Part shown: one piece after another, positions 57,146-64,000 of the stretch
Layout: each line of letters begins with the position of its first letter
How positions within the stretch are numbered: the stretch's first letter is position 1
Assembly: GCA_031308135.1 (NCBI GenBank)
Contig: JAHLJT010000631.1
Span: 36,395,579 to 36,459,578 of the forward strand
Direction of reading: 5' to 3'
DNA length: 64,000 nucleotides
Source of the DNA: Acheta domesticus
Lineage: Eukaryota; Arthropoda; Insecta; Orthoptera; Gryllidae
Position numbers and translations under genes: made by a program
Notes under the pieces: model-generated
The model's input: only the letters and a program-made list of their open reading frames with translations
Databases searched by the model: none
Told to the model about the DNA's origin: nothing

Positions 57146-58254
57146 TTCGAGTCTCGCCTTCGGCATGAACGTTCACTTTCGTGTTTTAGCATGGTGAGGC
57201 TTATCCCAGCGAGCGTTAACACTTTAATTACCCTCCTTCCCAGTCCTCTCCCTGCCACAAGATCTGCATTTGATGCGATGTACCTTCGTGTCAGAAAGAG
57301 GAAGCTCCTTATTGAGTCTACAGGCCACTACATGAATTTCACTAGACCGCCATCAAACCTCCCTATCCGAAACAAGTTCAAGCGCCGCCCCAGAATTAGA
57401 AGTCACTGGCGGCAGAAGGCAGTTCTCGGCTGCAGTGGACGAGTTACAGTGGATGCCATGATACGAGTTACAGTGATGGTCATGATTAAGGTTCGGTAGG
57501 GTGTAAAAAGGCAGTGAAACGGTATTATCGAGGGCAGGTAGCACCAGCTTGTAACGGAAAAAGGTAAAGAAATAAATGTTTAGTATAAATAAAGTATTAA
57601 ATGTTAGATTAAGATGATAATTGATTATGATTATATCTCGTGGACGTTCATCACTCAGTATTTAAACTAAGCACTTTTTATCTTCACGAAAGTTACTCGT
57701 AGTTTTCGGTGGTAATGGGTCTCCAACTTCATTCATCCGTTTGTCGTAACCACCTCTGTAATTCCGTACACTTATATCACTGAAAGCTCTTCGAAGGTTT
57801 CCTCATTTGGTAAATCCACTAAAATAATTTATTTCTCCACATGAACGTCACAATATAATATAGTTATATTTCATCATAATCATAAAAAAGTTTGTATTTC
57901 AGCGGTTTCCTCAAAATTTCTCCTGTTTCCTTCTGATTCTTTCGTACATCCTCCTCCCCCCTTAGGATGGTTTAATATTTGCCTTCATCACCTACCTCTT
58001 CTTCTCTCACCTTACACTCTCTTCATAGCTTTTCTCTCTCTTTGTCCCTCTAAACCTGTCCAAACCAGTTCGTATTTTTTTTCATGTATACGTTTTGGAA
58101 CGCTTTGATCTCCATTCTCCTAATTCATTTAAGATACATTCATCGAAAGTTCATACCTTGCTGCGTCCGCGAGGTAGGTAGCAAATGAGCTCAACCGACA
58201 AAGCTCATACAGCCTTTCCATTCGCAATGGGATACGAGACAGTAGTTCGCCTTT
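57146..58254. other. unassigned sequence
   Basis: AT-rich; a pyrimidine-rich stretch lies at 57905-58060. Nothing recognised. Confidence 0.4.
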
Positions 58255-58525
58255 CGCTCACGAGGCGCGGCGGTGTTCGTGCTGGGACGTCTCCCCCTCC
58301 CCTCCCCCCACTCCCCGCGCCGCAGCCTCCCGGAAGCGGCGCGGGAGGCGGAAGTAGGTCGCGGGCGGAGCACAGGGGGCTTTGTCAGGCGCGGGAGCGC
58401 TCTGCAACGCGCCGCGCCGCGAGGCAACGCTGAGGCGATTGTCGCCGCGCGCCCCATGCATGAGCCCGCCGCGCCGCCCGCCTTGGCCCGCGCTGCTCGA
58501 CTGCCACAGTTCCCCAGGGCTCCCA
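58255..58525. other. GC-rich block
   Basis: CpG-rich block with overlapping frames on both strands and no domain. Confidence 0.4.
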
Positions 58526-58554
58526 CGCTCACAGCCGGACTTCCCTACTATCGG

Positions 58555-59035
58555 CAACAAGACATCGATGTTGCCAAACATAGATGGTAATACATCGCCC
58601 AAAAACAATACATGTTTTAAACATTGATGTTTTAAACTTGGTTTAATAACCTCTAACATTATCTTCTGCGCAACAAAGTTTAATTTGACAATGTCCGTGC
58701 TTAATAATTTGTAATTCAAATTTAACTGAAAACGAAGTTATACAACATCACTCATCTCGAGCAAGGGATGGTAGTCTGTTCGATGAAGACAGAACAAACA
58801 GCGTTCGTTTCGATCGAATACAAATACATATTGGTGCCATCAGTTATTGTTTCTTATTTTAACTTTTACGAAATTGTGATTATGGACATCTTTCATCCAC
58901 GAATAAAACATTGAAAACGTTAAAACATCGAACTCAAAACATCGATGTTTAAAAACATCGGTTTTAATACATGGTTGTTTAAATCGTTGATATTTTTATA
59001 GAAACATCGATGTTACGAAAACATTGACATCGACG
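58555..59035. repeat. cluster of ACATCGATGT-like palindromes
   Basis: At least eight matches to AACATCGATGTT or half of it (ACATCG, CGATGTT) lie at both ends of this segment, at 58560-58640 and 58905-59035, with fewer in the middle. Motif clusters near both ends are usual for hAT or related transposons, where they bind transposase. No terminal repeat or target duplication was resolved. Confidence 0.45.
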
Positions 59036-60239
59036 TCGCATTCCTATTACCTTCTAGCGAAATAGTGGCTGAGGGGCCCCCATCCCTGTGCTCTGAAAAA
59101 ATAATGAAATATTGAAAAAAAGGTCATAAAAGGTATTTGAATGTTGAAAATAAAAGCTTTCGGTAATGTAAATAATTACTAACAATAATTAATAATGTAA
59201 TTAAGTAAATATATTCAATTATTTAAACCATTTGTAATTTTTCATTTGTACTTACTATAATAGAATAATTTATTGTGCATTTTTTTAGCTCTATCTAAGT
59301 CTGTTTTGTTTGTTTTTTGTGGAAGAAGGGAGGCAATACGATTTTGTTCTTGGGAGGGCGGGGCGCTGCACCTGAATCAGACCTTGGCCACAGGCACGAG
59401 GCTTCTTGGAGACTTCGCTTTCGGCTCGCGTAGGAGGCAGAGGAGAGGGCGAGGGGAGAAATTTGCTACGTCACTGGCCGATTGATTCTTCGAAGGTATT
59501 TGGCTTTGCGATGAGTTGCGCCAAAATGAGATTAGAACCAAAAGATTCTCACATTTTTTTTAAATTCCACAGGACAGCGATTTAAAGTTTAGAAAAAAAT
59601 ATAATAAATCTTAACAAAACATTACAATCAATACACTTCCTCTTATGAAACATGAATAAGTTAGGTTCTACCCGTAGATGGGATTTTTGTAGACAACCCT
59701 CCATTTATCTTAATATGAGGCAAGACTTCTCAAAATTAATAAAATAAGATGAAAGTCTTCCTCTATTTCGACCGGTCTTCGAACGTCCTTTCCCTTTTTC
59801 GTATCCATCTTTTCTTTCTATTGTGTACTTATGGCACCCACTTTCTTTTTCGCTCTTCCCTTCCATTAAACCTTCAATTAATAGATTATCGGATTGGTTT
59901 AAATGACACTTAAAACGGTTAAAAAAATTATTTTTTTCAATTTTGTGCATCGATATTGATTAAAGCGTCCTTACTTGTCCTCACGGCCTGCGAAGGCGTT
60001 ACGTCAAACAAACCTTAACGTCGCTATTTCAGTATCTGTAAGCCGCTGCGTAAGTAGTTTGATTTCTCCGAAGTGATATGTGGCGAGTGCATAGAATTTT
60101 CAGTTGCCTTTTAAATGAATTTTGTTTCCTTTCAACTCCCAACGCTCTCTGCAACTGGCACGATGGGGGCGGGGGACACACACTTCCTCACGTACGTAAA
60201 GAGCGAAGAGTTTCATGCCGGATTCAGATTTACATATCC
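59036..60239. other. AT-rich sequence with a small GC-rich patch
   Basis: GC-rich at 59340-59470. Otherwise no feature supported. Confidence 0.4.
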
Positions 60240-60310
60240 AGGGCAACAGAGGCGGGATTCGGGGGGGGGGCAAGGGGGGGCAACTGCCCCCCCAATGTTG
60301 GGACATATTT
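60240..60310 (+). mobile_element. possible hAT-like end
   Basis: CAGAGGCGGGATTCGGGGG, followed by GGGGGGGCAACTGCCCCCCC, resembles the G-rich ends of hAT-like elements (CAGGGGCGGAT.C type). Only one end was found. Confidence 0.35.
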
Positions 60311-61828
60311 AAAAAAAATATATTTAGACATTGCATTCAAGTTTATGTAAAAAAATTACTTTTTTCTGTATTTTCAGAAGAATTTTAATAATAATTAAGG
60401 GAATAGTAATTTTATTAAGCTAAGATAATACCATACTGCTTAAATAAATTGGCAAACTTTAGTTCAATATTATAAAACGCGCGGGATATTGTTCAGCGTT
60501 ACTGTGAATATCCCGCATTAAAAACAAATCCTTCAATTATATTTTACTTTTAAATGATATTTACTTAGAAATTAAACAGTTTCATGCGTAAAATCATGGT
60601 AGGTTTGACAGCTTGTGCTTCCTACTCAGTTTCAAACTTACGCGAAAGAGAGAACGAAGTCTCTGTTCTTTCGGAGCCCTCAACGCATCCACAGTACGTG
60701 TCCTTTCGGCACTGTAGATCAGTGGGGTCAGTGGCGGGCTTTCTCACGCCCCGACACTCACACACACACACACACCACATAAATCAGCCCAGCTTATCGG
60801 AATGACCAACCTCACAGGCGCTGAAAGAGGTGTCAGGAAACAGTGGGCGGCTTGCGGTACGATTCATTATAATCGGTACTATTCACACGTAATTCGTTTA
60901 ATTCACACTTGGGATGAGAAATGTCTTGTAAATGGCGTGGAAAGTTGATTCTTAGGATTTTTCTTATAGACCAAAATAAATACTCTATTATTAATAATAA
61001 AATTAAAAATGTCTTAACGACAGCCGTGAGTGACAGGGACAAAAGAGAGCAAAATAAATCAGTAGTTAATTATAATAAGCCTGTTGTCCACCCATATGGT
61101 TCTCTTATTTTAAATTGTTTTTGCGGGCTGTGAAATAAATGTTTGTCCAACATGAATGCGGACCACTGTCCTAGTCCTCAGTCAGAGGGCTTTCGGTATA
61201 GGTGACGATGACATCTCTGCGACGTCATAAGAATAAGAGCTCAGTTGAGTTCTTGCAGTACTGGCGAACGCACGAGCTTTTATTATAGTGAAACGAGCCA
61301 GATCAAGAAAGTAAGAAAATTTCAGCTCTTGTATCTGACAGGTGAAAAATTAATGTTAGTTCATCGCGTTTAGTTCAAATTAGAATTTAATCAATAGCTA
61401 ATGAATAATACAAGTGTTATTGTTTACTGAAGGAAATGTGACTTTACCAGACGACAATCTCATAGATACTTTGTTCTCCTAGAAGTTATAGCAAAATAGC
61501 AAACTTCGGTGGCCGTTGACTCACGTTATTCTAGTATCCCCTGGGTAATCGAAAGAATAGCATCTCTTCGTTAATGACGACAGAGGAGTGTCAAATAATA
61601 CGTTAATCTGCTTTGCACCCTACCCAGGAAAAATGATCACGCTAGGCCACTGATAATAACTTCCCTTCTCTATTATTATAAATGGGAATCTGTTGTTTTA
61701 ATCTAATGTTGGTTGTATTATTATAACAAAAAGGTTTTTATAACGAAAAAGTTTTTTGGTTTTTTTTGGACAACAGAGCAACATTTACTACGATAATTTA
61801 AAAAAAGGTTTATTATTGCTATGAATCG
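60311..61828. other. AT-rich sequence with one strong hairpin
   Basis: A perfect 10-bp stem, GCGGGATATT / AATATCCCGC, with a 16-nt loop lies at 60481-60516. (CA)n of about 20 nt lies near 60757. Nothing else recognised. Confidence 0.5.
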
Positions 61829-62203
61829 TTAACCCATATATTCCCAACTTTTTTTTTTTAGAATTTTATGATGACACTAAGTTTCCCTTTTTGTTTTGGT
61901 CTAATTTACATGAATTTTTTCTATTTCACTAATTTGACATCTCATATTGTGTAGGAGCCCCGCCCCAAAAATGGGGCAATGGGAACAGGAGGGTACAGTG
62001 TTTTTAGGAGCAGGAAAACCCTATTTTCAAGAGCAAATGTTTATTTTTTTGCACTAAGTAATGAAGAAATATATGTAAGCTATAAAATAGAAATTATTTA
62101 ATGATAATAAACGTGTTAACAATTTTTTTAGCATTTCATGTTTGAGAAATGTTCGATAGACACTGATTGAAACGAAGTAACTTATGTTCTGGTCTACATG
62201 TGC
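61829..62203 (-). mobile_element. piggyBac element, candidate 3' end and UTR
   Basis: TTAA at 61829-61832, the required piggyBac target, is followed by CCCATATATTCCCAAC. A CCC start directly after TTAA and 370 bp of AT-rich sequence before the transposase stop fit the 3' end of a piggyBac element. The other end lies beyond the window, so the inverted repeat cannot be confirmed. Confidence 0.45.
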
Positions 62204-63960
62204 TTATGAATGAAATTTCTCAAAGCAATTTGCATGGCAGCCGACATTACACTTTTTACATTTCTTCATGGTGTTTTTATGGCATTCGCCACATCTGACT
62301 TGTGTTTCACTTTTGACAATTATATGATCACGACCATCCAGTCTCACTTTTTCTGGTATCCTCTTTTTACCACCTTTGGCGATCTGCCTATTTTTCGCTC
62401 TAAGCTTTGTCCTAAGTATGTCTGAACTATTATCCTGATAAACTGTAGGTAATCTAAATGATTAACGCTTTTTCCAGAAGGTGTGAGACGGTATACTGAA
62501 ATGCATTATTCATGGATGCATTCAAGGGAAACATCAAAAGTTGCCAATACCACTTTTTCATTCTGATGGCTGTTCTGTAACATGAGACATTTTGATCAAG
62601 CCGATCCACCCCTCCCATATACAAATTGTAGGCAGAAATGCAAGCAGGTTGTAGAATTTCAATTTTCTTCTTCTCAGATAAACTCCAGCGTTTAGCTTTT
62701 CCTAGAGGAGATACTCCTACTTTGTTGGAGGCAACAGTTACGATATTGTTATCGTTGTAGCGGACAACACTGATCTGTGTTTCTTGGTCTGTCACTTGAT
62801 CATACGCACCTCTTTGCATCTTTTTCATTTTAGAAGGCTCTATGAGAGGGGCTTTTTCGACTCTATTGTTCCTGATAGTACCAGTTGCATCATGTCCCAT
62901 GTTACCTAGTTTTTCTAGAAGACGAATGGAAGTAAAATAATTGTCCATATATAAGCTGTACTTTTTCTTCTCGGGTAGTTCTTGGAGCAAGTCCATAACT
63001 ACTGATCCACCCACACCAAGATCTGGCATTTCGTTCCCAGTAGAAGCTCCCTGGTACGGTTCCGCTTGTACAAGGTAGCCCAATCGAGTGCAAAGGGACT
63101 ATACCTTGAAACCAAAACGTATTGGTTTCCCATGTAGGTGTTGTTTCGAGGAGTGACGACCATAGTACGGAACCATGGTTTCATCGATGCACAAGTTCGC
63201 ATCTTGGGGAAAGAAAGTGAGCCATCTTTCGTTTATCATTGCCCACAAAGGTCGAACTTTCGAGAATTTATCACTTTTAATTAGGTTATTATTGTCAGAG
63301 ACATGAAAATACCTTAAAATTTCTTCAAATCTATTTCTAGATATTGCCCTTGCTACTCCTTGGTGATGTGTGTCAATTCCAGTGTCCCAGTACAGACGGT
63401 ACCTTGCATTACCACAATATCCACTGAGCAACAAAATAGCAATAAAAGTTTTCATTTCACATAGCGACACATGAAATTTAGTGTTTCCTTTGAAAACAGC
63501 GTATTTCATACTCGTTTCAACCAGCAAATCAAATACTTCACTGTCATAAAATAATTCAAACAGATCAACAGGAGACCCCTTTTTTTTATTCAGCCAATCT
63601 GGTTGTTCCCAAGTACGTTCTGGGACAGGTATAATGTCCGATTTTATCCAGTTTCGAACCTTCTTCTTCCTTGAATCTGTGGTCAATTCAGCCGCGGTCC
63701 TCTGGTTCATAACATCGAGTGTTACTTCTTGTGATGGTAAAATAATTTCTTCTATTCCGGAGGAAGTAATTTTTGTTGCCTGCAGTTCTCCTAGGCCTCG
63801 GAGCTGGTTTCCAGTTAGATGGTTTACATCACCATCTTCTATTTCATCTTCTCCACTGTCTTCATCACTTAGAAGATGGTTCTCAGGAGCAGAGATATAA
63901 ATAGAAGCTTCTGTGAAATCATCACTTTCTAATAAACTTATTATTTCGTTAACGGATAAT
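62204..63960 (-). pseudogene. piggyBac transposase, nearly complete, two lesions
   Basis: About 585 codons, the usual family length. N-terminal acidic region: LSVNEIISLLESDD, SDEDSGEDEIEDGD. The DDE-like catalytic domain keeps all three aspartates: CIDETMVPYYGR (63183-63185), SLYMDNYFTS (62943-62945) and MGGVDRLDQ (62604-62606). C-terminal cysteine-rich domain: RCGECHKNTMKKCKKCNVGC then CFEKFH, stop at 62204. Lesions: an in-frame TAG at 63099-63101, where the family has Trp after GFKV, and a +1 shift near 62455-62459, so the Cys-rich domain is read in a second frame. The first Met (63710) is about 85 codons downstream of where homology begins. At 63961 an acceptor-like TTATTATTCATTTCAG precedes the homology, so the true start may be in an upstream exon outside the window. 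Transposes by cut and paste at TTAA. Confidence 0.9.
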
Positions 63961-64000
63961 CTGAAATGAATAATAAGAGAATCAAATGAAATTCAAATAG

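Overview
This window is a repeat-dense piece of an insect nuclear genome. The background is AT-rich and is broken by more than a dozen very GC-rich blocks of 200-600 bp. The arthropod origin rests on the spliced PDZ exon with overlapping TCAGT initiator motifs, a piggyBac transposase, RTE-type LINE remnants, hAT-type and TA-type MITEs, and tRNA-derived SINEs. The two main SINE families share a 3' module (CTAATGACC followed by a GTTGA.GCG core) of the kind I know from locust-type SINEs, so a polyneopteran host (stick insect, termite, cockroach, orthopteran) is my best guess, held with low confidence. There are no bacterial operons, rRNA genes, CRISPR arrays or convincing functional tRNA genes.

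Only one host coding exon is well supported. It is the first coding exon of a PDZ-domain protein at 9463-9804 (+), which starts inside a CpG-rich promoter and ends at a consensus GTGAGT donor. Its later exons are not recognisable here. Directly upstream lies a roughly 240-bp tandem duplication, and the presumed first intron opens with a roughly 147-bp tandem duplication and an alternating purine-pyrimidine tract. A second candidate gene start is a perfect Kozak ATG followed 7 nt later by GTAAGT at 55388-55400. The other GC-rich blocks give long overlapping frames on both strands with biased composition and no recognisable domain, so I do not call them genes.

Layout. 0-9 kb: a hammerhead-like motif, a hAT-type MITE (3762-4438), a Penelope-like insertion with inverted 284-bp arms (4568-5742), a cluster of nested SINEs (5.9-7.8 kb) and the promoter-proximal duplication. 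9-16.5 kb: the PDZ exon, its intron and a 12-bp minisatellite. 16.5-24 kb: SINEs, a second Penelope-like inverted insertion (20547-20863) and a LINE remnant. 24-29 kb: a large inverted-repeat structure whose two arms show a small MITE as filled and empty sites, then decayed RTE LINE pieces. 32-41 kb: an inverted-repeat element and a four-level nest at 35333-38640. 43-53.9 kb: a hexamer polypyrimidine array, a foldback MITE, an 84-bp tandem array and a SINE carrying an expanded 8-bp satellite. 54-64 kb: the candidate gene start, more GC-rich blocks, and a nearly complete piggyBac transposase at the right edge, disabled by one nonsense and one frameshift lesion.

The genes do not form a pathway. 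The window is best read as a record of successive insertions around one gene promoter. The most informative parts are the insertions with readable target duplications, because they give relative ages: SINE, then SINE inside it, then a 2.56-kb TIR element inside that, then a foldback MITE inside that.
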